Assembly: GCA_023376005.1 (NCBI GenBank)
Contig: CM042150.1
Coordinates: 71,958,662 to 72,022,661, forward strand
DNA from: Doryteuthis pealeii
Lineage: Eukaryota > Mollusca > Cephalopoda > Myopsida > Loliginidae
Direction: 5' to 3'
Length of the DNA stretch: 64,000 bases
Shown in pieces: positions 23,041-34,580 of the stretch. The notes beneath the pieces were generated by a model, which was not told the DNA's origin, made no database searches, and saw nothing but the letters and a program-made list of their open reading frames with translations. Each line of letters opens with the position of its first letter. The first letter of the stretch is position 1. Made by a program: the position numbers and the translations under genes.

Positions 23041-23180
23041 TTTGTCGCTAACATTTTCATTGTTTCTTTCTTTCTTTCTTTCTTTCTTTCTACTGCTAAA
23101 ACAGCCAGGCGAGTCGCTAACATTTTCGTTCGTTTCTTTCTTTCTTTCTTTCTTCTGCTGATAAACAGTCAGGCGAGCAT
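23041..23180. repeat. Two ~70-bp units with (TTTC)n cores
   Basis: Each unit reads GTCGCTAACATTTTC, then a TTTC tetranucleotide run, then CTGCT..AAACAG.CAGGCGAG. By order and orientation they belong to the inverted composite repeat at 22380-23415. Confidence 0.8.
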
Positions 23181-23267
23181 CCGCTGATAGACCAAGCATT
23201 AGCAGCAGCAGCAGCTATGTCTATGGCTTTCGAAAAATCGTTTGATTTTTGTTTGATTAATCGATTA

Positions 23268-23415
23268 AATCCCTTAATCAGTAAAAATCAATAAACCAAA
23301 TTTGGAATTTTCTTAGTTAGAACGATATCAATGTGTATGCAAGATTTTAAATCTCAGTGACCTCCCGTTTTTGAGTTATACGTCGACACGTACATACCAA
23401 AATCTCTGTTTTATA
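23268..23415 (-). repeat. Inverted copy of the dispersed repeat part at 12085-12222
   Basis: The reverse complement aligns with 12085-12222 across about 145 bp (shared GTAAAAATCAAT, CTTAGTTAGAA, ATGCAAGATTT, GAGTTATA, ACATACCAAAA), with around 15-20% divergence by eye. Confidence 0.75.
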
Positions 23416-23417
23416 TA

Positions 23418-23458
23418 TTTAGATATATTATAATATATATATATACTCTTTTTATATA

Positions 23459-23492
<34 letters not shown>

Positions 23493-23602
23493 ATATTACT
23501 CTTTTTATATATATATATTATTATATATATATATTATATATATATATATATATACTCTTATATATATATATATATATATATATCATATATATATATACTC
23601 TT

Positions 23603-23640
<38 letters not shown>

Positions 23641-23671
23641 ATACTCTTTTTAATATATAATAATATATTAA

Positions 23672-23704
<33 letters not shown>

Positions 23705-24466
23705 CTCTTTTATATATATTATATATATATATATATATAATATATTATATATTTTTATATATATATATATATTATTATATATATATTATACTCTTTTATA
23801 TATTATAATATTTATATATACTCTTTTTTATATATATATATATATATTAATATATATACTCTTTTTATATATATATATATATATATATTTTTATACTATT
23901 ATATATATATATATATATACTTTTTTATATATTATATATATATATATATATATACTCTTTTTATATATATATATTATATATATATATATATATAAACTCT
24001 ATTATATATATAATATATATATATTATATATATATACTCTTATATATTATATATATATATATATATAATATTATACTATATAATTATTATAATTATATAT
24101 AATATATTATATATATTTATATATATATTATATATATATATACTTCTTATATATTATATATATATATATATATCTTATATATATATTATATATATATTAT
24201 ATATATATATATTATTCTTATATATATATATATATAATATATATTAATATATATTATATATATTTTATTATAATATATATAATTATCTTTATATATATAT
24301 TATCTATAATATATATATTATAATATTATCTTATATATATATATTATATATATATATATTCTTATATATTATATATATACTCATATATATATATATATAT
24401 ATATATATTCTAATATATATATATACTCATATATATATATAAGAGTATATATATATATATATGTAT
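23418..24466. repeat. ~1-kb (TA)n satellite with ACTCTTTT interruptions
   Basis: Almost pure TA dinucleotides broken at intervals of roughly 40-80 bp by ACTCTTTT(T). The periodic interruption suggests expansion of a short (TA)n-CTCTTTT unit. It lies directly 3' of the RTE remnant in that element's sense (minus) direction, where RTE-type LINEs commonly end in microsatellites. This kind of sequence is prone to assembly error. Confidence 0.9.
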
Positions 24467-24479
24467 AATGGATTCTCCC

Positions 24480-24663
24480 GTCGATTTCATCGTATAAGTG
24501 TCTAAAAGCAAAAACAGCTCAAATGTTTATGGCTATTGTGAGATTTCAGTCAGCCAGCGATTTGCAGATGAGGCAATAGTGGAGCAAGTGTCAGGGTGCC
24601 GGAAAGAATTGGTGGTTGGGTCGAATGTACCTTTGTCTTGATCTTGCCTCCTTTAATTTCACT
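24480..24663 (-). other. Probable 3' end of the RTE-type element
   Basis: Moderate-GC sequence between the reverse transcriptase ORF and the TA satellite. After the ORF stop the minus strand contains AGGCAAGATCAAGAC, then a non-coding tail reaching the (TA)n tract. The assignment is by position. Confidence 0.4.
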
Positions 24664-25530
24664 TCAAAATTCTTTATTCCATTCCGAAAGGTGGCTTTCC
24701 ATTTGTTTCTGTCCCATGCCAAGTGAACAATATATTCCCAAATATGTGAAAGATTTCACATACTTCAGGTTTTTGCTATCTACTGTTATTGGGATATTTG
24801 GGAATTGGTGAACGGGTGGTTTTTGTTTTACACCATTGATCTGCTTGGGAGAAGGGGGAGGCTGATACACAACCTCAGTTTTCCTTATGCTGATGGTGAA
24901 TCCAAAAGCCTTACAGGCATTCAAGAAGCGATTCACAACTTCCTGAGCTTCTTCAAGAGATGTTGCCACCAAAGCCGCATCGTCTGTGAACAAGAGATCA
25001 CGTATGACACTCGAACGCACACGAGTCCTCGCTTTGAAATGCTGATGGTTAAAAAGGCCACCACTTGGCAAAATCAAAATTGAACACCACAAGTCGAACC
25101 CACATAAGCATAGTGGAGCATCACCAAGAAAAAACAATGCAAAGAGAACTGGGGCCATAACACAACCCTGCTTTGTACCATTGAAAACCTCCACATCAGA
25201 CACCACAGCGCCCCTCATACACTGGTGAAAAGATATGATGACACTAAGTATGTTGTCATGAATACCAAGTTTCCTGAACACCCTCCACACTGCCTCTCTG
25301 TGTCACAGGTTAAGTCGATAAACACCATGTACAATTCCTGATTTTTCTATCTCACTTTCTCTCAACGTGACGAAGGAGAAGATCATGTCAATAACACCAT
25401 GGCCAGCTCGAAAGCCACATTGTGATTCTGGGTAAATTTCATTGACGAGATGTTGAATTATTTCTGTTAAGAATAAGTCGAGCTAAAACCTTTCCTGCAA
25501 CTGACAACAGAGAGATACCCCAGTTTTAGA
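24664..25530 (-). pseudogene. RTE-type non-LTR retrotransposon reverse transcriptase, broken
   Basis: Minus-strand reverse transcriptase. The intact part, 25290 down to 24664 (208 codons), contains NGTKQGCVMAPVLFALFF (finger/palm motif), RDLLFTDDAALVATS (catalytic box, FTDD in place of the usual FADD), ISIRKTEV and a YLG motif near the end. Upstream, in other frames up to about 25530, are WGISLLSVAGKVLARLIL and PESQCGFRAGHGVIDMIF, both standard RTE motifs. At about 25300-25310 the region that should read F-x-D-L-T-K-A-F-D-T-V is shortened to FIDLT followed by a frameshift, so the first catalytic region is damaged. There is no endonuclease domain upstream. Inactive fragment. Confidence 0.9.
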
Positions 25531-25534
25531 CAAA

Positions 25535-26465
25535 AGTTTGACCTTAAATAATAGATTTAATTAATTTTAATTCGTTTTTAAAATTCGTATCAGCCGATTT
25601 TTTGGGTATACCTAATATATATAAACAAAAGAATTTTAAAAAATTTTCTTAGTTTATTTTTTTACATTTAATTTCAAATTTTCAGTACTTAATTTCTACA
25701 AGAGGTGCTCCTTAAAATAATTATTTTTCTTCTATTCACCCCTTTGGTCTTTTGTCTTTTTATTCAGAATGTAATTAGTTTCAAAAGTATATAACCCCAA
25801 AAGCCCCAAAAGGATCAAAATATCAGTCAGGTGTCAAAATTAAGTGACCTGAAAAAAATCAGAAAGTTTTGAAATAAAAATAACTAATGCATTATAAAAT
25901 AATTCATCACACACTGAAATTTTCATTAAAATCAGATAATTCCCTGATTTTTGGATTTTTTTTTCAATCAAAAGGATTAAATTTATTTTTAAAAAATATG
26001 TCTATAAGGCCAAAATTGGCAGTACCTAATATTTGAGATATGTTTTGTAAAAATTCATCAAAAAAAGGTTACACGGTGAATTGAATTGCGGATAAAAAGT
26101 GGTGGTGGGGGGGGGGAGGAGATTGTAAAATATCTACATCAATTTGCCAATAAAAAGTGAGAAACAAGACTTAGAAAATATCTTAGTTTGGCTGGAATTA
26201 TGCCAGACAATGGCAAGTAAAAACAGTAAATTAGGGCAAGAGTCCGGTAGGTACCACCAAAATATGTCACATGATAAGTTTAGCCATATTGAAGGAGGAA
26301 ATATAAATATTTTTTAACTTTATATTCATGACTAATTTGGGAAATCTTGGGTAGATTTGGTGAGCATTAAAAATAAAAACAAAAACAAAAAAAATCTGTC
26401 CTTGTTATTTTACTAGTTATATTTGTTAAGTGTAACAATAACATTAATTTTGCCTCAGATAATTC
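25535..26465. other. AT-rich single-copy flank left of block B
   Basis: No gene. It contains a partial MITE end near 25831 and, at 26040-26290, a stretch loosely similar to 26830-27070 (shared GATTGTAAAATAT, CCAAxAAAA and TACCACCAAA elements), perhaps an old tandem duplication. Block A begins within the window, so this could also exist to the left of A. Confidence 0.4.
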
Positions 26466-27344
26466 TAATTTTCCAGGACAAATTACAAATATTTTCAAGG
26501 ATTTTTGACAAAACCCCCTTTTTTTTCCAGGTTTTTTAAACTTCATACATATGTGTTTTATATTGTTATTTATGTTATCATATATATATATGTTGTCATT
26601 TATTTGATTGTTTTGTTATGTAAAACATTTTTCTTGTCTTTAATTGTTTTGGTTTCGAAACTCGAATAAGTTTAAATTGTATTAAAAAGAAGTGACATTT
26701 GTTTGAATAAAAATGAGAAATATATCGAAATTGTCTGATTTCTATTTGTATTTGTATTTTATAGTGGAGGGGGGATTGTATAATCAAAACAGAATGTACG
26801 TTATAAAAATTGTTTTGAAATTTGAGTTTGAGTTTGTAAAAATTCAATTGAAGTTTGTATAAATTGAAAAAAATTTTTTTTAAAGGTGGAGGATTGTAAA
26901 ATATTCACATTGACTTGTCGATAAAAAAAACTGTGGGGGTGTTGTAGTGTGTAAAATATCGCTTTTTTGTCTCATTAATTTGCCAACAAAAGCACGAGGT
27001 AGAAAATAGCTAACATGGGACTGAAATTCGCTAGATGCCACCAAACTAAATCATAACATAGATTTGGACAACAAAAAACCAAAATTACCAAAAAATTGTT
27101 TATAAATTTTATTTAGAAACCTCATCAAATTTAAACATCAAACTATTTTATCACAATTAAAGCAGATGAAATTACTTTTTCTTTTCTTTTTGTATTTTTA
27201 ATTCTCTCAACATAAACTGTTGGGTTGCCATGGCACTTGGTGTTTACAGCTGTTTTCAACAGTTGTAATATTGTTTGTATCTGTTGTGTTTAATATCAGA
27301 TTGTACAGTTTTTGTCTGTTATATGAATATGTGTTATTCATTTG
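26466..27344. other. 3' flank of the receptor tail exon, copy B
   Basis: Homologous to 1-865. The minus-strand frame from the last repeat unit continues through KSTDGTYSI and NRQKLYNLILNTTDTNNITT and ends at TGA near 27207; copy A uses another frame after NITT and ends at TAG 682. The true C-terminus therefore cannot be decided here. Confidence 0.4.
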
Positions 27345-28095
27345 AATGGAATATGTGCCGTCTGTGCTTTTCTGATCACTTATCTCAAATGGAATATGTG
27401 CCATCTGTTATTTTGCTGATCACTTATCTCAAATGGAATATGTGGTCTGTTTATTCATTTGCTGATCACTTATCTCAAATGGAATATGTGCCGTCTGTTT
27501 ATTCATTTGCTGATCACTTATCTCAAATGGAATATGTGCCGTCTGTTTATTCATTTGCTGATCACTTATCTCAAATGGAATATGTGCCGTCTGTTTATTC
27601 ATTTGCTGATCACTTATCTCAAATGGAATATGTGCCATCTGTTTATTCATTTGCTGATCACTTATCTCAAATGGAATATGTGCCTTCTGTTTATTCATTT
27701 GCTGATCACTTATCTCAAATGGAATATGTGCCGTCTGTTTATTCATTTGCTGATCACTTATCTCAAATGGAATATGTGCCATCTGTTTATTCATTTGCTG
27801 ATCACTTATCTCAAATGGAATATGTGCCATCTGTTATTCATTTGCTGATCACTTATCTCAAATGGAATATGTGCCATCTGTTTATTCATTTGCTGATCAC
27901 TTATCTCAAATGGAAATGTGCCGTGTGTTTATTCATTTGCTGATCACTTATCTCAAATGGAATATGTGCCGTGTGTTTATTCATTTGCTGATCACTTATC
28001 TCAAATGGAATATGTGCCGTCTGTTTATTCATTTGCTGATCACTTATCTCAAATGGAATATGTGCCATCTGTTTATTCATTTGCTGATCACTTAA
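27345..28095. repeat. 48-bp minisatellite, 16 units (copy B)
   Basis: Same unit as copy A, with six units fewer. Both ends of the array share the same variant order (for example the two neighbouring Q-to-H units near the 5' end in minus orientation), so the difference is an internal contraction or expansion. Confidence 0.95.
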
Positions 28096-28404
28096 ACTGC
28101 ATTTGGAAGTTTGAGTCAAGACATTAATGCTAGATGTAAAGCCAGTACAACCATCTAAGTCTGCGTTAGCTCCATTGTTGTAAGGTTTATTGCAAACTTT
28201 ACCTTTGTAGCTGCACAATTTATTGGTGTGTATTGAATGCAACTGTATAGAGTCATCAATCTCTGTATTTGGGTATTGCGTATTCTGTGTGGTGATCGAA
28301 CTCTGACGTTGACTGAAATACAGACTTGTACTGGAGCGTAGATTCATTGTACTGCGTTGTCTCATCATAAAGCGATTAAATGTATGTTTAATGTTGGCAT
28401 GTAC
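27345..28404 (-). CDS. Class B GPCR, C-terminal tail exon with 16-residue repeats (copy B)
   Basis: Best version of the tail exon. Acceptor CATTTGCAG lies at 28405-28413 and the exon starts with GTA (Val), phase 0, exactly where secretin-family genes splice after TM7. From 28404 the frame is open through VHANIKHTFNRFMMRQRS (helix 8), a Ser/Thr-rich tail, KLCSYKGKVCNKPYNNGA and DLDGCTGFTSS, then into the repeats SDQQMNKQMAHIPFEISDQQ. A one-base deletion near 27914 (absent in copy A) shifts the frame inside the array. About 100 non-repeat residues precede the repeat. At 16 residues per unit the array would add roughly 256-350 residues, unusual for this family. Intron to TM7: 639 bp. Confidence 0.78.
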
Positions 28405-29043
28405 CTGCAAATGAGTACATCAAAGATTGTTTGTATGGAACAAAAAATAATTTTATGTTTTATGACATACTTTAAAAGATTTATTTTCATATCTACTTTA
28501 AACTTTAATAAGCCATTCATTTTGATATCAAATTACAATTTATACAAATATTATAATTGTCAATTAATAAGAAGTACTCTATAATAAGTCTTTAACAATT
28601 ATCTCATTTTAAAATCTAAATAACCTCAGAGACAGGCTTTATTCCGTTATTAAGTTGAAAATTGCATTGAAAATTGCTTTATTCTTTAAGTTATAGCATT
28701 TTAAAAATGTTCAAACGAAAATAATGTGGAAATATGCCATTTTTGCTGTATTATGGCAACATATGTATCAAAAGTTTAATCATTATAAAAATAGGTGATA
28801 GAGATTCTGTCTTAAAAATGAAGCACCTAAGTGTTAAAAACACTGAAGAGAAAAAACATGATTCTAATTCAAAAGTGTGTGGAATAATAAAAATAATGAA
28901 AAATTCTTTATCTTCAGATAACAGTTATGAAAACTGAAGCAAACTCAATAAACACTAACTCCAAATTTATCTGAGATGCAACAACTTAATGCAAAATATT
29001 ATTAAATGTATAATAGTTTATAAACCTACAAAAAATTACATAC
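28405..29043 (-). other. Intron between tail and TM7 exons, copy B
   Basis: AT-rich, 639 bp, collinear with copy A. Plus ORF 28734-28937 is not supported as a gene. Confidence 0.5.
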
Positions 29044-29085
29044 CTCTTCATGGAGGAAACAAAACAGCAATGCCAATATTAAGCC
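29044..29085 (-). CDS. Class B GPCR, 42-nt TM7 exon (copy B)
   Basis: Identical coding sequence to the copy A exon (GLILALLFCFLHEE), 42 nt, with acceptor TTTTTAG and donor GTATGT. It joins SSFQ of the TM6 exon and VHANIK of the tail exon in phase 0 on both sides. An exact match of length and phase to the family-typical TM7 exon is the strongest single piece of evidence for the gene model. Confidence 0.9.
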
Positions 29086-29378
29086 CTAAAAATGGTAGAA
29101 AATATTTTGCAGATCAAAATAATTCACAAATAATTTATTTGGAATACATCTACATTCTTATACAAGCTATACTTTCTGTTTTATTTTTTTTTAAATCATT
29201 AGGGAACGTATATTAAGTTAATGATGTTGACAACAACAGCAGCAGCAGCAGCAGCAGAAACAACAGTAGTAGTAGTAGTAAAGATGAATGTGAATATAGA
29301 ATATGGCTGGAATTAGATTGTACTGGATAGCATTGGTGTGTAGTAATTATTGGAGGTACCTGCAGATAGATAAGTAAG

Positions 29379-30118
29379 AGTAATACTTTTTTGGTACGAT
29401 CAACTGCCACTCGCTCGAGTTTGGCCTATGACATCAGCTTTAGACACGCCCACAAATTTTTATGAAAACAAAATTCTCTTCAGGTACAGCCAGTGCCCTC
29501 TAGGATAACTTAAAGGGCACTGGTTACAGCCATGAAACAATTATTTTACTTTTAAAACGTAATATTTATTAGCTTAGAAAATTGAAAGTTTTAAATAAAG
29601 AAAACAACTTCTACAAACATTTTTTCTTTAGTTATGAATTTTATTTTATTTACATTTTTATTTATAAATAAAATGATTCTATATTTTTATATAAATTTTT
29701 ATTAACAATTATTTTAATTTGCACGAATCTTTATATTTTTTTTTCTTTTTAGAAATCAAACAATCATTTCATGTTTCCCCTCACTTGATAAATAATAATA
29801 AGATCTTTGAGTTAAAACTTTATTACAAAAACAAAACAAAAAATAAATAAATTCAAGTGAGTGGCAGTTTGGCAGTAAAGAAAAATATTTGTAGAACCCT
29901 AAATTTACATGATTCAAAGTTGTTTTCTTTATTTAAAACTTTAAATTTTCTAAGCTAAAAAATATTACGTTTTAAAAGTGAAATAAATGTTTGGTCTTGG
30001 TCGTACTCATGTAAGCGAAGAGACATTTGTTTTCATAAAAATTTGTGGGTGTGTCTAAAGCTGATGTCATAGGCCGAACTCGAGCGAGTGGCAGTTGATC
30101 GTACCAAAAAAGTATTAC
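29379..30118. mobile_element. Fold-back MITE (copy B)
   Basis: Same element as 3178-3909, with GATAAGTA at 29369-29376 and 30121-30128. Confidence 0.85.
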
Positions 30119-30731
30119 CGGATAAGTAATATTTAATTTACTAAGGAATAATTAGAATTTAAAATATCGCAGCTTCATATCACGCTGCTTCCCTCACCCA
30201 CTTTCTGATTCTTCAAAGCAGCAGTCCGAAACAATTACCTTTGACCTTCACCTTTTTGTACTGGATATGAGTCAGCTTAGCGTCTACTCCTAAACTTTAA
30301 GTCTTAATTTATGCACAAATAAGACATTCCAGTTAAATTCCAAACCATACTAGGCCGAAAATAATACTATTTACAATAGCTTGGTATTGTTAAGCGACGT
30401 GTCAGAGAAAATTTCCTCTGAACTAAAGCACCTGCAGTGGAGGACGCCATGCTAATCTACGATATATACAGCACCTTTTTCAAGGATCGACATTCATCAT
30501 CTACCCGGCACCTTCACCTGAGATTCCTGATCTTTACTATTCCTGTTCCTGCTCGATGTGACCTTGGCTGACTGCTGCTGCTGTTTGTTGCAACTTTGAC
30601 TGCTGAGACCTTTTTCCTGCCTCTCACCTGACCTCTCCAGCAACGGTTCACTGCCTCTGGTTCAGCACAACTCTAGTAGTCTCTACCTGTCCTTTTTAGG
30701 ACAAGAACTACTACCATCAGCAGTCGATCTT

Positions 30732-31806
30732 TAACCACTTTGTGATATTGTTGGGTCATTCCTTTACCACTTTGCGATATTGTTGTGCCGTTCCTTTACT
30801 ACTATGTAACCCGTCGATCTTTTTGCGATATTGTTGGGCCATTCCTGTACCACTTTGCGATATTGTTGGGCCATTCCTGTACCACTTTGCGATATTGTTG
30901 GGTCGTTCCTTTACCACTTTGCGATATTGTTGGGTCGTTCCTTTACCACTTTCGATACGTCATTTCTTTACCACTTTGCGATATTGTTGGGTCGTTCCTT
31001 TACCACTTTGCGATATTGTTGGGTCGTTTCTTTACCACTTTGCGATATTGTTGGGTCGTTTCCTTACCACTTTGCGATATTGTTGGTCGTTTCTTACCAC
31101 TTTGCGATATTGTTGGTTTCTTTACCACTTTGCGATATTGTTGGGTCGTTCCTTTACCACTTTGCGATATTGTTGGGTCGTTTCTTTACCACTTTGCGAT
31201 ATTGTTGGGTCGTTTCTTTACCACTTTGCGATATTGTTGGGCGTTTCTTTACCACTTTGCGATATTGTTGGGCCATTTGTACCACTTTGCGATATTGTTG
31301 GGCGTTTCTTTACCACTTTGCGATATTGTTGGGTCGTTCTTTACCACTTTGCGATATTGTTGGGTCGTTTCTTTACCACTTTGCGATATTGTTGGGTCGT
31401 TTCTTTACCACTTTGCGATATTGTTGGGTCGTTTACCACTTTGCGATATTGTTTCTTTACCACTTTGCGATATTGTTGGGTCGTTCCTTTACCACTTTGC
31501 GATATTGTTGGGTCGTTTCTTTACCACTTTGCGATATTGTTGGGTCGTTCCTTTACCACTTTGCGATATTGTTGGGTCGTTTCTTTACCACTTTGCGATA
31601 TTGTTGGGCCGTTCCTTTACCACTTTGCGATATTGTTGGGTGTTCCTTTACCACTTTGCGATATTGTTGGGTCGTTTCTTTACCACTTTGCGATATTGTT
31701 GGGCCGTTCCTTTACCACTTTGCGATATTTCTTTACCACTTTGTGATATTGTTGGGCCGTTCCTTTACCACTTTGTGATATTGTTGGGCTGTTCCATTAC
31801 CACTAC
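30732..31806. repeat. 32-bp minisatellite, about 33 units (copy B)
   Basis: Same unit as copy A, about 550 bp shorter. Several partial units (for example near 30955, 31430 and 31720) suggest internal deletions or assembly noise. ORFs of 315-341 residues here are by-products. Confidence 0.95.
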
Positions 31807-33651
31807 ATAAACAGTCGATCTTTAACAACTTGCGATATTGTCGGGTCGTTCCTTTACCTCTATTCCATCAGCCGTTCCAGTATCAGCATCCTCAGTGTTG
31901 ACGTGATGAACGGAATCCATGTATGGTTATCATTTAGGCATTTTAGAATTTTAAAAATATTATTGAATCTATCATTATCAGATTTCAGCTTTATGAGTTA
32001 AATGCAAATCTAGAAATGAAATTAGATAAGCTGACAGATTTTAAAGATAAAATATTTTAAGTTATTTATAACAAATAATTTTAAATGTTCAAAATGCTGC
32101 TAAAAAGTTGTGATCAAAACCAGAAAATTGTGAATTATTATTGCACATTTGAATTATATGAAAAAAAAAAAAACTAGGTCAAACATTAAAGAGTGGCTTG
32201 AGTTGTTTCCCTTTAAAATAAAAATAAAATGGTCATTCTAGAAAATATTCAATAAAAAAAGAACTTTATCAAATTCAATTCAGAGTTGATGTATAGGATA
32301 AAATCCTATATTTTATATCCAAATAAGGTTAAACACAAACACGATTCTTTTTTCCAAACAAAAAGAGATTAAAAAAATATTTATACATTTGTCAGAGTTC
32401 AATTGGACAAATCATGGTGCTGTACCGTCAAAATAGAATATCAAAATCGGAGCCTATTTGTTAGCTATTTAACAGACGAAAAAATCAACAAACACAGACT
32501 CCCTGTCCACTCCGAGGCGACGCTACCATGATTACAGTCACTAAACTTTCAATCGAAGAAACAGATGTCTCAGAATTAACTTCAAGCCCACATTTCGACT
32601 TGTTGATTACCAAAACAAATATCAACCTTCTGAGTCAGTGTTTACTACTATCTACCATCATCGTGCCACTGCATTCTACATCACTAATCCATTTCACAGG
32701 TCGTATTCACCAAAACTTTATTTCCTATCGAACTTTGCTAATTCTACATACAAATTTTACGTCATGAACATTACACACTTCTTATCAAACTTTTCTAGTT
32801 CTACACACACATATAAAAACATTTAAAATCTATACTCTATGAATCTACTTACTTGAAAAAATTTTTTTTTAAATTAAGCAATTTGGAAGATACTGAAGCT
32901 GTTCATGGGGAAAAGAATTTTCAGTTCTAAAAATAGAGAACAAGCAACCAGTCAATGGAATAACTTTCCCATTTGCAATGATTATTTGTTAAAATAAATG
33001 AGCTGAAGTCTGTCTTATGAAATTAAAGTAGAAAGAATCTTTTGTATTTTGTTACAGAAATTCCAACTTGTAAATTTAATTCTGCATGTGCCTATCACAT
33101 CTGTACCAAGAGAATAAACAATAACAATTAACTGTAATACTTCTTCTATTAACATAAAATACAAAGTAATATCTTTTATTTTTCTTCATTCAAAGTCTGA
33201 AAGGAGACAAACAGTCTTTGAGAGAACTCATATTTTTATTTTGAAAGTGAATATTTATTGTTATTTAGAAATAGGTTAATTCTCGAAAGAATTATAAATC
33301 AAGTGAAGTAAACAGAGTAAATGAAATGTGTTATTTAATATTTTGATTATATCTTCCCATGGTTCTTTATGTAAATGGTATCAAATTGAATAATTCCCAA
33401 TAGACAGTTTTAATATCATTCAAATAAGTAAAACCAATGTAATCCTCAAGAGGGAATGAAGGAACCTGCACAAAAGAAGAGACTAAAATTGATAAAATGC
33501 ACTTTCTCGTTTAATTCATAAGTTTTTTTCTCTTATTGTAAATCTGATACTTAAAAATAAACTGTTTTTCAACTCACGTTGAGGACATTTCTTATTATTC
33601 TTATAAACTGTGCAATAAAATCAATACAGCAGTTAAAAAAAGAGTATTTAC
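31807..33651 (-). other. Remainder of TM7-TM6 intron, copy B
   Basis: Homologous to 6137-7970; nothing recognised. The B/C palindrome reaches back to about 32325, where the window ends on the C side. Confidence 0.5.
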
Positions 33652-33790
33652 CTGGAAAGAACTGTAAAGCATTGAAATATAAAGGTAAGGAACATCTACA
33701 GTTGTATTAATATGTGGAGGAATCATCATAAACAAAACATTTGGAACCCCAAAAAGTGGAACAAGCATGGCTGTAAACTTTGCAAATTTC
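33652..33790 (-). CDS. Class B GPCR, TM6 exon (copy B)
   Basis: A 139-nt exon: one base completing the split Arg codon, then 46 codons from KFAKFTAML through VPLFGVPNVLFMM (TM6), IPPHINTTVDVPYLY (third extracellular loop) and ISMLYSSFQ (start of TM7). Acceptor TTTGTAG, donor CAG|GTAAAT. PLFG and SFQ are highly conserved in secretin-type receptors. Subfamily is not decided: SSFQG and PLFG fit several peptide-hormone receptor groups. Frame is intact in this copy. Confidence 0.93.
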
Positions 33791-34535
33791 CTACAAATAA
33801 GAAAAGCATAAGAAATGAATAGCAGCATTTTGGGTTTTTGTTGACTGATTTACATCTCAATTAGATGTTCATCCCTACTGGCTGTTCTTTGCTTTCTTTA
33901 AATTTACATTACATTTTCATTTTATTTCTAAAATGTTTAATCAGTATGAAAATTCAATAGCATACAATAAGATATCAGTCTTATTTTAATCTATATAATT
34001 AAGAAGAAATGACAAAATAGTTTGATAAAGAGCTACAAAATTTGGCATGCATATTGGACTTAAATTTTAACTAAAAAAAAAAATTAATCAACTTATTAAA
34101 ATAATTATTCACATTTAATAAAACATGATTAATTTGGTTTATCAGTAGTTCTTCAAGTTGTAGATGCATAATAATTACATAGCATTATTGGTTAGTTAGT
34201 ACTAATAATATTGATAAAAGATTAAATCATAAGAGTCACTCACTTATTTGAAAATATTTCTCTACAAAAATATATGAAATTTTTCTGGGAACAATGTTAA
34301 CTTCATAGGTTAAATTAAAAAATAGAATTGAGAAATATCTTTTCTGTTATGCGGTAATAATTATAGTAATAATAACCATTTGTAACTATTCAGTGAAAAT
34401 ATTTTTACTCACAGTAAATATTGTAAAATAAAAAGTTGCGCTACAAGTCTTGACATTTTACCCAACATAGAAGGCTACTTCAACTAGTAAGTGATACACC
34501 AGTAGTGGAATCAAATATATAGCTTATAGTGTGTG

Positions 34536-34580
<45 letters not shown>

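Noticed and set aside
30742..31810. ORFs of 315-341 residues on the plus strand
   Set aside because: Same 32-bp array in copy B.
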